Positions 44,969-53,296 of a stretch of DNA of 64,000 nt are shown piece by piece. The stretch lies in NCBI GenBank assembly GCA_007896885.1, contig VOIU01000006.1, positions 123,381 through 187,380 on the forward strand, written 5' to 3'. The position numbers were made by a program, and so were the translations under genes. The notes under the pieces are model-generated. The model was not told the DNA's origin. It saw only the letters and a program-made list of their open reading frames with translations, and made no database searches. The number at the start of each line of letters is the position of its first letter. The stretch's first letter is position 1. Origin of the DNA: Bacteroidaceae bacterium HV4-6-C5C. Its GTDB lineage: Bacteria; Bacteroidota; Bacteroidia; Bacteroidales; Bacteroidaceae.

Positions 44969-46954
44969 TTACCGTTGATGATTTAATGTTTTTCCCTGCT
45001 TTACAAGTAACTGTGCGCTTTGTAGCATCGAAAAACAATAGTTTTTTAAAGAAAGAATATAGCTGTTGACGGGCGTTGATTTTGGTTTACCGTTCTCTAT
45101 TTTATATGCAAATTCCTGACTCGTTTTTGGAGAGAACATATATAAGTAATGCTCATCTCGTGCTGCAATCATATTGTCTGCCGTGTAAAACATACAAGGC
45201 CGTTTCTCATGTAGCAAGTCGATGCCAAAATTGTTTTGCATGTAGCCAATTCCCAATAAGCCTAATAGCGTAGGCTGTACGTCTATCTGCCCACCAAAGC
45301 AATTCATTTCTTTGGGCTTAAGTTTGGGATTGTATATTATTAAAGGGATATGGTTATAAGACTGTGGCATTTCATTTTCTGCCTTTCCCACGAGTTTTCC
45401 GTGGTCACCTTCCAATACAAATATAGTGTTGTTAAACCATGGTTGTTTTCGAGCTTCATTAAAAAATTGTTTTATTGACCAATCGGCATATTCCACTATT
45501 TGCTTTTCAGATTCTTTCGATTTTGGATGAAAGTAGTGTGGAATTACATAAGGCGGATGATTGCTGATAGAGAGCAATGTTGCAAAAAACGGTTTTTTCT
45601 TCTGAGCTTGTTTATTTAAGACTGGTATGGCATATTGATAAAGGTAGTCATCCTGAACTCCAAAGCTATTAGCAACTTTATCTTTAGGATAATTCTCTTG
45701 AGAATATATTTCATCGTATCCATTTGTTCTGAAGAATGCATTCATATTATCATATTGACTTTCATGAGTCATGAAAAACAAGTTGTAATAGCCATTATCT
45801 TTTAGCACTGTGGGAAGTCCAGAATAGCGTGGAATGACCGAACCTTTCATTAAGTTTCGTTCCATAATGGCCGGAAACGAATAAAGAGTCGCATATAGTC
45901 CATGATTCGTGTGTATACCGGCCGAATAGAAATTCTTGAATCCAATGGACTGCGTGTACAAACTATCTAGAAATGGAGTAAGATTGTCTGCTTGACCAAA
46001 GTGCTTCATAAGGCTCGCAGACATTGACTCCATCATGATGAGTACAACATTCGGTCGCTTTAGTCCGATTGAGTCTAATGGAGAAGATAGTGACTTTCTC
46101 TCGGTAGCTAGCGGTGATATAGAATTTCCTGTACGATTCAAAGCTTTCTGTACTTCTGTTATAGCTCTTTGTTCATCCATCAGATGTAGGTATTTATTCT
46201 CTGGGCGTAGATCGTCTATAATACTTGTGAGTAGATTGAATGTAGGGCTAACTCCCAATTGATTTAAAAAAGCATCTTGGCAGTAATAGGCAGCACTTAC
46301 TTTTATAGGATTATAACCGGTACGACCGCGTATCCCGAAAAAGCATAACCCTATCAAACAAGCACCAACTAATAAAATACCTACTTTAGGAAATAGAGAT
46401 ATATTTTGTTTTTTCAAAGAAATCTGTGAGTGAGCGAGTACGGTACGAAATTTCGCAGATAAAAATATGTTCCATATAATAAACCCTGTTGTACAAATTA
46501 GATAGATTGCAATGGGCAAATAATAAGATTTCTCTCCTGTAACCATTCCGGTAGTTGTTCCCGCATATCCAAACCACTCGAATATTGATGCGTTGATATG
46601 CTTGAAAAAGTAGCCGAAGTATGGGATATCAGCAACGTTAATTAGGAATACTATCGCATAGAATATACTGAAAAACACGGTGTAGAAACGGAATAGCGGT
46701 TTTTTGTAATAGTTGAAGATCGCAGTAATAACCGCAACAACAAGAGGTAGGGCAAGTGCATAGCACCCTATAACATTGTCAAACCATACTCCTCTGATAA
46801 AAGCGGTAATTTGGAGGTTTCTATCAGCAAGAGCTGCAGTAGATAATTGATGATGTAATGTGACAAAAAGTATAACTCTTAGTGCGCTTGTGATAATAAG
46901 TGCGGAGCAATGAATGGACAATAAATAAATAAATAACTTCAAAAAGCGTTTCAT
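44969..46954 (-). CDS. LtaS-like membrane phosphoglycerol/phosphoethanolamine transferase (sulfatase fold)
   Basis: 661 residues: five TM segments in the first 215 residues, then an alkaline-phosphatase-superfamily domain from about 300. Catalytic features: VVLIMMES with Glu309, IHTNHG with nucleophilic Thr349, and EGDHGKL as the late Asp-His metal ligands. LtaS-type enzymes move glycerol-phosphate from phosphatidylglycerol onto glycolipid; related Gram-negative enzymes (OpgB, EptA-like) add phosphoglycerol or phosphoethanolamine to envelope glycans. In a Gram-negative the target is not lipoteichoic acid. It is the last gene of deacetylase-GtrB-GtrA-LtaS, 2 bases after the GtrA-like gene. Confidence 0.85.
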   Translation of the reverse strand: MKRFLKLFIYLLSIHCSALIITSALRVILFVTLHHQLSTAALADRNLQITAFIRGVWFDNVIGCYALALPLVVAVITAIFNYYKKPLFRFYTVFFSIFYAIVFLINVADIPYFGYFFKHINASIFEWFGYAGTTTGMVTGEKSYYLPIAIYLICTTGFIIWNIFLSAKFRTVLAHSQISLKKQNISLFPKVGILLVGACLIGLCFFGIRGRTGYNPIKVSAAYYCQDAFLNQLGVSPTFNLLTSIIDDLRPENKYLHLMDEQRAITEVQKALNRTGNSISPLATERKSLSSPLDSIGLKRPNVVLIMMESMSASLMKHFGQADNLTPFLDSLYTQSIGFKNFYSAGIHTNHGLYATLYSFPAIMERNLMKGSVIPRYSGLPTVLKDNGYYNLFFMTHESQYDNMNAFFRTNGYDEIYSQENYPKDKVANSFGVQDDYLYQYAIPVLNKQAQKKKPFFATLLSISNHPPYVIPHYFHPKSKESEKQIVEYADWSIKQFFNEARKQPWFNNTIFVLEGDHGKLVGKAENEMPQSYNHIPLIIYNPKLKPKEMNCFGGQIDVQPTLLGLLGIGYMQNNFGIDLLHEKRPCMFYTADNMIAARDEHYLYMFSPKTSQEFAYKIENGKPKSTPVNSYILSLKNYCFSMLQSAQLLVKQGKTLNHQR

Positions 46955-46956
46955 GA

Positions 46957-47379
46957 TTATTCTTTCTTTTTATGAGCAAAGACGAGACTTAATAGTAGGA
47001 AGTTTATCGGTACAACAACAATAAGTACTAATATAGGGGCTATAAATTTATCACAGTCCATCCATACAAAAATATTCAGTAAGCTGATTTCTAGTATGTA
47101 GTTAACCAGATGACTGGCACCGAATCCAATTGCTTTTCTTGAAGACGGCTTGGACTGGAAGGTAAAGTATGACGTCAAGAAGAAATTACAAATAAGCCCG
47201 ACGCCATAGCCGGAGGTGAAAGCAATATTTACATTTGCGATTAGAACGACTAAACAATAAACTCCATAGTGGATAGCCGAGGAGATGCTTCCTACAACTC
47301 CAAATCGTATGAACTGCCATACTTTGTCCGGGATATTAGGATATTTATCGGGTAAAGATTTAAATGTTTTGATCATCAC
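46957..47379 (-). CDS. GtrA-like family membrane protein
   Basis: 140 residues with four TM segments (about 25-45, 47-67, 85-105, 110-132). The start FIRFGVVGSISSAIHYGVYCLVV is the typical GtrA motif. GtrA proteins are thought to flip or support polyprenyl-phosphate-linked sugars made by the partner GtrB-like transferase. Its 5' end overlaps the upstream GtrB-like gene by 20 bases, which strengthens the pairing. Confidence 0.88.
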   Translation of the reverse strand: MMIKTFKSLPDKYPNIPDKVWQFIRFGVVGSISSAIHYGVYCLVVLIANVNIAFTSGYGVGLICNFFLTSYFTFQSKPSSRKAIGFGASHLVNYILEISLLNIFVWMDCDKFIAPILVLIVVVPINFLLLSLVFAHKKKE

Positions 47380-48319
47380 TAAGAATCTTTTCTATATTGT
47401 ACCGAGGACGACGTTTTACTTCGGTATATATCTTACCCACATAAATGCCGACAACTCCAATTGATAAAAGTATGATTCCCCCTACAAACCATATAGAGAG
47501 CATTATTGAAGCCCATCCATGCTCAGCTAAACCTGAGATCAATGAGTAGATTACATATATTGCGATCAAGAGGCTAATGGCGATAAAAGTAATGCTCAGA
47601 TATATGATCGCATGAATCGGTTTTACTGAAAATGATGTGATTCCGTCCAATGCAAGTCCCAGCATCTTCTTTAATGTATACTTGGATACTCCCGCTGTGC
47701 GTTCACTAATCACGTCATCGACAGTTGCTGAGGGAAATCCCAACAACGGTATAATTCCTCTTAAATAAAGATTCCTCTCCTGATAAAGAGATAACTGCTC
47801 CAAGGCTCTGCGACTGATAAACCGAAAATCAGCATGGTTATATATTATAGTCTTCACTCCCATTTGCTTTTGCAATTTATAGAAGGCTACTGCGGTTAAA
47901 CGCTTGAGGAGTGGGTCTGCTTGTCTGGACTTTTTTACCCCATACACGACATCGTACCCTTCTGCATAGGCATCTATCATCCGTTCTATTGCAGTAAGAT
48001 CATCTTGTAAATCACAATCAATTGTGATTATAGCATCAGCCAAGTCTTTCGCAGTCATCATTCCTGCCATGATAGCATTTTGGTGTCCCGAGTTCTGTCC
48101 GAGGCTGATTCCTTTTACATATTTATTGGTTTGATGTAACTGCGAAATAAGTGACCAAGTATTGTCTTTACTTCCATCGTTTACGTATAAGATAAAGCTG
48201 TTTTGAGCAATTTTCTTTTTATCGATTAGCTCTTCAATGAGGCTAGTCAACCGAGTAGTTGATTGTAGTAGAACTGCTTCCTCATTATAGCATGGTGAGA
48301 CAATAGCTAATTTTATCAT
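47360..48319 (-). CDS. GtrB/DPM1-like polyprenyl-phosphate glycosyltransferase (GT2)
   Basis: 319 residues. GT2 core: VSPCYNEEAVLLQSTTRL, YVNDGSKDNTW, GHQNAIMAGM, and ITIDCDLQDDLTAI with the DxD-like metal site. Two TM helices follow at about 230-255 and 262-290, as in GtrB and DPM-type enzymes that load glucose or a related sugar onto undecaprenyl phosphate. Overlaps the deacetylase gene by 4 bases and the GtrA-like gene by 20 bases. Sugar not determinable. Confidence 0.9.
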   Translation of the reverse strand: MIKLAIVSPCYNEEAVLLQSTTRLTSLIEELIDKKKIAQNSFILYVNDGSKDNTWSLISQLHQTNKYVKGISLGQNSGHQNAIMAGMMTAKDLADAIITIDCDLQDDLTAIERMIDAYAEGYDVVYGVKKSRQADPLLKRLTAVAFYKLQKQMGVKTIIYNHADFRFISRRALEQLSLYQERNLYLRGIIPLLGFPSATVDDVISERTAGVSKYTLKKMLGLALDGITSFSVKPIHAIIYLSITFIAISLLIAIYVIYSLISGLAEHGWASIMLSIWFVGGIILLSIGVVGIYVGKIYTEVKRRPRYNIEKILSDDQNI

Positions 48320-49116
48320 TTCTGTTGCTTGTTTAATTCAGTCATCTTAGAAGCCGTAAACTCAGAATACGTAATAAAAGGTATATCTTTCTCTTTAAAC
48401 ATTGAAATCAATGCATTAAGTCTTTTGACCATACCTTCGCCTGATTGGTTTCGGATAATAAAAGGCATCTTTAATTCCGGATGCTTTGCAAGAGGAAAAA
48501 ACTCCCATGGATGAAAATAGGTCACAAAATAACCGTCGTGCTTTAGTGTGTAATATGCCAAAGCCCTGTAAATGGCTGCCGGTAGATTATGGTACGCTAG
48601 CCAAAATAGAGGAAAACGCAGCAGGGGCGTTACCGATGCCGGTATCTGTAGCACATCTTCTTTTATAAAGTACTTGCGTGGAGCAGTCAAGTGCATGTAT
48701 CTACCTGGGATAAATGCCGGGTTTAAAGATGAATTATAGCTATATCCTGCCTTAGCGATGTCCGAGTCAGATACCGGGAACATTCGTGGTTGCCGATACC
48801 CTTTAATTACTTTTCCGGTCAATTGTTCCAATCGTTTCTTTGAATTGAATACATCTGCTGCTTTGGGTGACCAATGGTCACACCCGTGAGCAGCAACTTC
48901 ATGCCCTTCTTCGATGATACGATGCATGATTTCTGGTGCATTTTCCGCAAAAGTTGTTGTACAAAAAAAAGTAGCTCGAACGCCATTCTTCTTTAAGCAG
49001 TCTAATATTTTGGCAGTACCGTATATCGACACTTTCATTCCCTCCTCAACAGGATAGTCTACTCCATGTTCACGCGGAACATCAAATTCCTCAGTATCAA
49101 AGCTTAATAATATCAT
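48316..49116 (-). CDS. Polysaccharide deacetylase family protein (NodB homology)
   Basis: 266 residues, no signal peptide. NodB motifs: SFDTEEFDVP (5-14) with the catalytic/metal Asp, HEVAAHGCDHWSP (about 92-104) with His ligands in HGxDH, and KGYRQPRMFPV as the R-x-x-P motif. YFHPWEF near 195 carries the late catalytic His. It removes N-acetyl or O-acetyl groups from a sugar; since it is cytoplasmic and beside GtrB, the substrate may be a polyprenyl-linked sugar, as with ArnD. The ArnT-like gene next to this operon fits that comparison. First gene of the operon. Confidence 0.85.
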   Translation of the reverse strand: MILLSFDTEEFDVPREHGVDYPVEEGMKVSIYGTAKILDCLKKNGVRATFFCTTTFAENAPEIMHRIIEEGHEVAAHGCDHWSPKAADVFNSKKRLEQLTGKVIKGYRQPRMFPVSDSDIAKAGYSYNSSLNPAFIPGRYMHLTAPRKYFIKEDVLQIPASVTPLLRFPLFWLAYHNLPAAIYRALAYYTLKHDGYFVTYFHPWEFFPLAKHPELKMPFIIRNQSGEGMVKRLNALISMFKEKDIPFITYSEFTASKMTELNKQQK

Positions 49117-49140
49117 TTTCTAGATGTCTACTTCTTTGTG

Positions 49141-49174
49141 CAAAATTAAGTATTTATTTTCGGAGAATAACAAA
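49141..49174 (-). promoter_or_regulatory. Promoter of the deacetylase-GtrB-GtrA-LtaS operon
   Basis: On the minus strand TTTG (49174-49171) and TAATTTTG (49148-49141, exact -7) are spaced by 22 bases, close to the usual 19-21. The box is 24 bases before the deacetylase start. The rest of the 359-base divergent gap is AT-rich. On the plus strand TTCCTTTG at 49255-49262 is a weaker candidate -7 for the glycan locus. Confidence 0.5.
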
Positions 49175-49475
49175 ATAACTCCTAAATCGAGAGTTTATTA
49201 TTGCAGCCCAGATACAATTTCATGCTATTCTTTCTTTAAATAAATAAAAAGTATTTCCTTTGCATCACAGTTGAGAATGTTTTAAATCTAGTTAATTGAA
49301 AAACGCAATAGTAATGTTTTAGTGGAAAGTTGGTTGGTCTGCTTAACTATTACTATTCATTTTTATTTGCGAAGTTTAGAAAATTAATGGTGCTTTTCTA
49401 TTTTAAGGTTGTGCATGAAATGTTTTGATTATGTCGGATTTTTTGTCCGAGATTATAATACTAAATATTAGTTCT

Positions 49476-50594
49476 ATGAGAATTGTCTTGTTCTGTGAGA
49501 ACAAATATGCTATTGATATTTTAAATCCGATTCAGATTGAGGCTAATAGGGAAGGGAATAATGAGACTTTATGGTATGTCCATAGGGAAAAAATTCCTGA
49601 TTTTCCTTTTCAAAGAGAAGTAAGATGGACAAATAGTATTCAAGAAGTTTATAACTTCTCTCCGGAGGTTATCTTTGTTCCTGGAAATATAGTTCCTTAT
49701 TATTTGCCGGGAGTAAAAATTCAAATATTTCATGGATATGCTGCCGAAAAAAAAGATCATTGGGTTATTCGTCGCTACTTTGATACGTATTTTACCCAAG
49801 GTCCATTTTTTACCAATAATTTTCTCAAATTAGCTCGGAAATATAATGATTTTGAAGTGCTTGAAACGGGATGGCCTCGGCAAGATTGGGTCAAGGAACA
49901 TCTTCATGATTTTGATAAAGAGAAAGAAGCATTATTGGCCAAATATCAACGCAAGCATTTGGTGCTTTATGCTCCTACATTTTCTCCTTCATTAACCTCT
50001 TTACCTCATTTAAAAACAGCTCTTGTTGATCTGACAAATAAAGAAGATGTCTTGATTATTATAAAACTTCATCCTTTAACCAGGCAAGAGTGGGTTGATG
50101 AATATAAAGAATTGGCCAGAAATAATAAGAATATAGTTTGGATTGATGATTTTACCGTGACTAAATATCAGCTTATGGCAGATATGATGATCAGCGATAC
50201 ATCCTCTACCATCTATGAATTCTTATTGCTCGATAAACCGGTTATCACTCTTCGTGCGATTTCAAAAGATATTTATTGGAAAGATATAACTGAGCCGGAA
50301 CAATTGTGTAATGCTTTTAGTGAAGTATTACACAATGAATCGTATATTAATCTTAGGAAATGGGTTATATCTAATTATGATCCTTATTCTGATGGCAAAG
50401 TGGCTCATCGTATGTTGGAGGGAGCTAGAGATTATATATATCGGCATGGAGTGCCGAAATATCGTTCTTTAAATTTATGGAGGAAGTATACGGTCATTAA
50501 AACATTTGGTTGGATAACGATGGATTCCTCTATTCATCTGCCTTCATATCATTTAGCGCTAAAGAAACTCTTTTCAAAGCCTATTGAAGGTTGA
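49476..50594 (+). CDS. CDP-glycerol glycerophosphotransferase-like protein (TagB/TagF family)
   Basis: 372 residues from the ATG at 49476 (MRIVLFCENKYAID); the frame runs 17 residues further upstream without family likeness. GT-B fold with the family marks VKIQIFHGYAAEKKDHW (His-Gly motif, about 95-110), LETGWPRQDW, ILIIIKLHPL-like strand, and SDTSSTIYEFLLLDKPVIT (about 243-262), the nucleotide/phosphate-binding end. It would transfer a polyol phosphate from a CDP-linked donor (CDP-glycerol in the best-known cases) to a glycan. No TM segment or long N-terminal extension. A second copy lies at 58100-59173. First gene of the surface-glycan locus. Confidence 0.85.
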   Translation: MRIVLFCENKYAIDILNPIQIEANREGNNETLWYVHREKIPDFPFQREVRWTNSIQEVYNFSPEVIFVPGNIVPYYLPGVKIQIFHGYAAEKKDHWVIRRYFDTYFTQGPFFTNNFLKLARKYNDFEVLETGWPRQDWVKEHLHDFDKEKEALLAKYQRKHLVLYAPTFSPSLTSLPHLKTALVDLTNKEDVLIIIKLHPLTRQEWVDEYKELARNNKNIVWIDDFTVTKYQLMADMMISDTSSTIYEFLLLDKPVITLRAISKDIYWKDITEPEQLCNAFSEVLHNESYINLRKWVISNYDPYSDGKVAHRMLEGARDYIYRHGVPKYRSLNLWRKYTVIKTFGWITMDSSIHLPSYHLALKKLFSKPIEG

Positions 50595-50660
50595 GTTATT
50601 TTAAAAAATATTATATATTTATATTACTGTCATTATATGTGACACTATTGCATTTGAATT

Positions 50661-51704
50661 ATGAAATCTTATGTTTTTCCAGGGGATATTGAAGAGAGTA
50701 TAAGAGAGATCGCCGCGAATCCTATCCCTTATATGCGTACGGCAGATTTCTCTGTTGTAGTGAGAGACATAGAGTCTATGCTGCTGTCTCTTATTCATTG
50801 CCCTCAAGGGAGGGTGATACCTTATACGGCATCAGGCACTGGAGCAATGGATGCTGTGGTTACAAATTATGTTTCTATGCATAATAAAGCCTTGATTCTT
50901 GCGGGGGGGGCCTTTGGACTTCGTTGGAAAGGTCTTTGTGATTTCTATAATTACCCTAATGCTCTCTTTGAGGTTCCTTTTGGTAGAGACGCAGATTATG
51001 AGCGCTTGGAGGCAGTTGTTGCGAAGGAAAAGCCGGATATTTTCTTATGTCAGCATCACGAAACGTCTTCCGGTCAGCTTTTTGACTTAAAGAAGATTTC
51101 TGATATCTGCACGCATCATGGTGTCAGCCTCGTAGTTGATGCAATTAGCTCTTTTCTCTCAGACCCTTTGGATATGGATGACCTTAAGATAGACATTTGT
51201 ATTGTGAGTAGCCAGAAAGGGTTGAATATCTCACCTGGTATTGCTTTAGTGTTTCTTTCGCAGCGTTTGAAGGGAATCTCTTTCCCTGATAAGAGTTATT
51301 ATTTTGATTTTAATGAAAATCTCAAGAATTTAGAAAGAGGCCAAACTCCATATAGCCCTGCAACCACACTCTTTATGCAGTTGCATAGTCGATTGCAACG
51401 TAATATGGAGCTTGGCGTTGCCCATATAATCAAAACAGTCAGTACTCGTGCTATATATTTTAGGAGACTTTGCTTAGAGAATGGTTGGGAACTTCCAGTG
51501 GAGACTCCTTCAAATTGTATAACGGGTTTTTTTGTGCATAAGAATGGAGACATCCTTTTTTCGGAGCTGATGAAGAGAGGAATATTTATTATGCCAGGAG
51601 GAGTGCCTAATTATTTTAGAGTCTCCCATACTGGTGTGCAAACATGTCAAGATTTAGATAAGCTAGCTGCCAGTATAAAAGAAATTGAAAATTCTAGCAT
51701 TTAA
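50661..51704 (+). CDS. Class V aminotransferase, 2-aminoethylphosphonate-pyruvate transaminase-like
   Basis: 347 residues, fold-type I PLP enzyme of class V. TASGTGAMDAV at 56-66 is the PLP phosphate-binding start, HHETSSGQL at 132-140 the substrate loop, VVDAISSF with Asp160 binds the pyridine nitrogen, and SSQKGLNISPG carries the Schiff-base Lys186. The pattern fits the alanine-glyoxylate/AEP transaminase group. The downstream cytidylyltransferase (15-base gap) suggests the product is a phospho- or phosphono-amine that is then CDP- or CMP-activated. Codons 81-84 (GCG GGG GGG GCC) contain a run of eight G at 50903-50910, odd for this AT-rich genome. Confidence 0.8.
   Translation: MKSYVFPGDIEESIREIAANPIPYMRTADFSVVVRDIESMLLSLIHCPQGRVIPYTASGTGAMDAVVTNYVSMHNKALILAGGAFGLRWKGLCDFYNYPNALFEVPFGRDADYERLEAVVAKEKPDIFLCQHHETSSGQLFDLKKISDICTHHGVSLVVDAISSFLSDPLDMDDLKIDICIVSSQKGLNISPGIALVFLSQRLKGISFPDKSYYFDFNENLKNLERGQTPYSPATTLFMQLHSRLQRNMELGVAHIIKTVSTRAIYFRRLCLENGWELPVETPSNCITGFFVHKNGDILFSELMKRGIFIMPGGVPNYFRVSHTGVQTCQDLDKLAASIKEIENSSI
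50903..50910 (+). repeat. G8 homopolymer tract inside the aminotransferase gene
   Basis: Eight consecutive G within codons 81-84 of the aminotransferase (Ala-Gly-Gly-Ala). Synonymous codons could easily break the run. Tracts of this kind are slippage-prone and serve as on/off switches in surface-glycan genes of other bacteria; a loss or gain of one G would truncate the protein at about one quarter of its length. Confidence 0.85.
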
Positions 51705-51719
51705 AAACAGTTCAATGCC

Positions 51720-52211
51720 ATGAAAAAAATAGTGAGAGTCTTTACGTCGGGGAGTTTTGATTTATTCCATGTCGGACATTTAAACATTTTGGAGAAATCG
51801 GCCGCTTTAGGCGATGAATTAATTGTAGGAGTGAGTACTGATGAATTAATAGAAAAATACAAAGGGATGAAACCTATAATTCCTTTTGAACAACGTTTTC
51901 GTATTGTCAGTTCTATCAAATGCGTAACTAAAGTAGTAAAACAGGTTAAGTTGACTGAGATTGCTCAATTGCAAAGTGAAAACATTGATGTTGTAACTAT
52001 CGGGGATGATTGGGAGAATAAATATCTTGAAGGCTTAGAATGGATGAAACAACAGCCGGAGAAACGTGTTGTCTATTTCCCTTATACTCCGGGTATTAGT
52101 ACTACATCAATTAAGCAGAAGATAATAGTGAGTACCCAACAAATTGTGGAGGCTGCTCTTCAACGTGAATGTGAATTGGATTATAATTGGACAGAAGATG
52201 AAAGGCAATAG
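51720..52211 (+). CDS. Cytidylyltransferase, TagD (glycerol-3-phosphate cytidylyltransferase)-like
   Basis: 163 residues. The nucleotidyltransferase HxGH motif is FHVGH with His17 and His20 (TSGSFDLFHVGHLNIL); the CTP loop is GISTTSIKQKI at about 125-135. B. subtilis TagD is 129 residues; this one has about 30 more at the C-terminus. It would make CDP-glycerol or a CDP/CMP-linked analogue for the TagF-like and LicD-like transferases of this locus. Because the partner gene is an aminotransferase, an amino-alcohol phosphate or a phosphonate is possible in place of glycerol-3-phosphate. Confidence 0.85.
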   Translation: MKKIVRVFTSGSFDLFHVGHLNILEKSAALGDELIVGVSTDELIEKYKGMKPIIPFEQRFRIVSSIKCVTKVVKQVKLTEIAQLQSENIDVVTIGDDWENKYLEGLEWMKQQPEKRVVYFPYTPGISTTSIKQKIIVSTQQIVEAALQRECELDYNWTEDERQ

Positions 52212-52232
52212 AAGCGAAGGTGTATTTTCTGT

Positions 52233-53102
52233 TTAGCTGTGATGTAGCTCTTTAAGAATCTCTTTGTAACTTCTTTCAACATTATAGTCCATAGAGCCAT
52301 GCATCGTTGGTTCTTTTTTGGGGGTCATATAGTCTCCAAAATCAATTCTTAAAATATTATCATATCCTATAGGGATGGGAATTTTTATATATTCAAAATC
52401 GCTATAAAGAGTCTGAGAATAGAAATCTTTATTTTTTATATTTTCTTTTAAATTTAAAGAAATATAAGCCAAATAATCGCTATTATTAATATTGAATTGC
52501 CTTAGGGTTTTTTCGTATGAGCGAAAAAACATAAGATCAAATCTACATTTTTTATATAACGGCCGTGGAATGTATTTCTTTAAAATTAATGAGAGTTTAA
52601 TAAGATTCTTTTTCAACCTTACTTTTTTTACATGCTTAAATGCCGTTCTTACAGAATTCGGATACCCATCTAAGATGAAAATATCAATAAAAATCCCTTG
52701 GCAACATTTTTTTTTGTAATTATTAGTTGGAAGTGCTGCTGTTTGTATATTGTGTAGTTGTCCATGTCGATGAGAACAGAAATAATCAGAATAAATAGTT
52801 TGTAAAAAATAAGGTTCTTTGAATTCTAAGGGTGCAATTTTTACTAACTTATCGTAATCTTCTCTTAACATAACCATATCAATATCATCATCCCAAGGGA
52901 TAAAACCTTTATGTCTAATAGTACCAATTAAGGTACCTGAGTCTGCCCAGCATTTTAATTTATATTTTTCACATACACGTAGAAATTCATTTAGTAAATC
53001 TAACTCACATGCCCAAACTTGCTTCATTAACCTACTTACAAGATATCCTGATCTGTATTCTTCTTCTAAGAAGCTTTGATTATTTATGTTAAATTGAGTC
53101 AT
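52233..53102 (-). CDS. LicD-family phosphotransferase
   Basis: 289 residues from the preferred ATG at 53102 (MTQFNINNQSFLEEEYRSGY); the open frame reaches 53195 but the added 31 residues are a hydrophobic stretch not seen in the family. LicD marks: CWADSGTLIGTIRHKGFIPW (51-70) followed by DDDID at 71-75. The segment FIDIFILDGYP near 145 is also family-like. LicD enzymes transfer phosphocholine or similar groups from CDP-linked donors onto surface sugars. An A9 tract (52707-52715 on the plus strand as T9) lies inside it. First of the minus-strand block, but 194 bases beyond the Glf gene and so perhaps transcribed on its own. Confidence 0.82.
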   Translation of the reverse strand: MTQFNINNQSFLEEEYRSGYLVSRLMKQVWACELDLLNEFLRVCEKYKLKCWADSGTLIGTIRHKGFIPWDDDIDMVMLREDYDKLVKIAPLEFKEPYFLQTIYSDYFCSHRHGQLHNIQTAALPTNNYKKKCCQGIFIDIFILDGYPNSVRTAFKHVKKVRLKKNLIKLSLILKKYIPRPLYKKCRFDLMFFRSYEKTLRQFNINNSDYLAYISLNLKENIKNKDFYSQTLYSDFEYIKIPIPIGYDNILRIDFGDYMTPKKEPTMHGSMDYNVERSYKEILKELHHS

Positions 53103-53296
53103 TATATGCGTTGTTTTTTTGAATACAAAGTAACTACATATTATAGAAAATAAAAAGAAATAGAGTTTTTTTATTAAAATGGTTCTATATGGCAAGTCTG
53201 TAGTTTGCTTAGTCCCGAAGAAAATTTACCGTTTTCTGATACTATTTTTATTTACTTTCGTTAATCGTGAATTTAAATTGATTATTAATGTTGCTT

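Noticed and set aside
53103..53195. N-terminal 31 codons extending LicD
   Set aside because: Hydrophobic sequence not seen in LicD proteins; the ATG at 53102 gives the usual family start.
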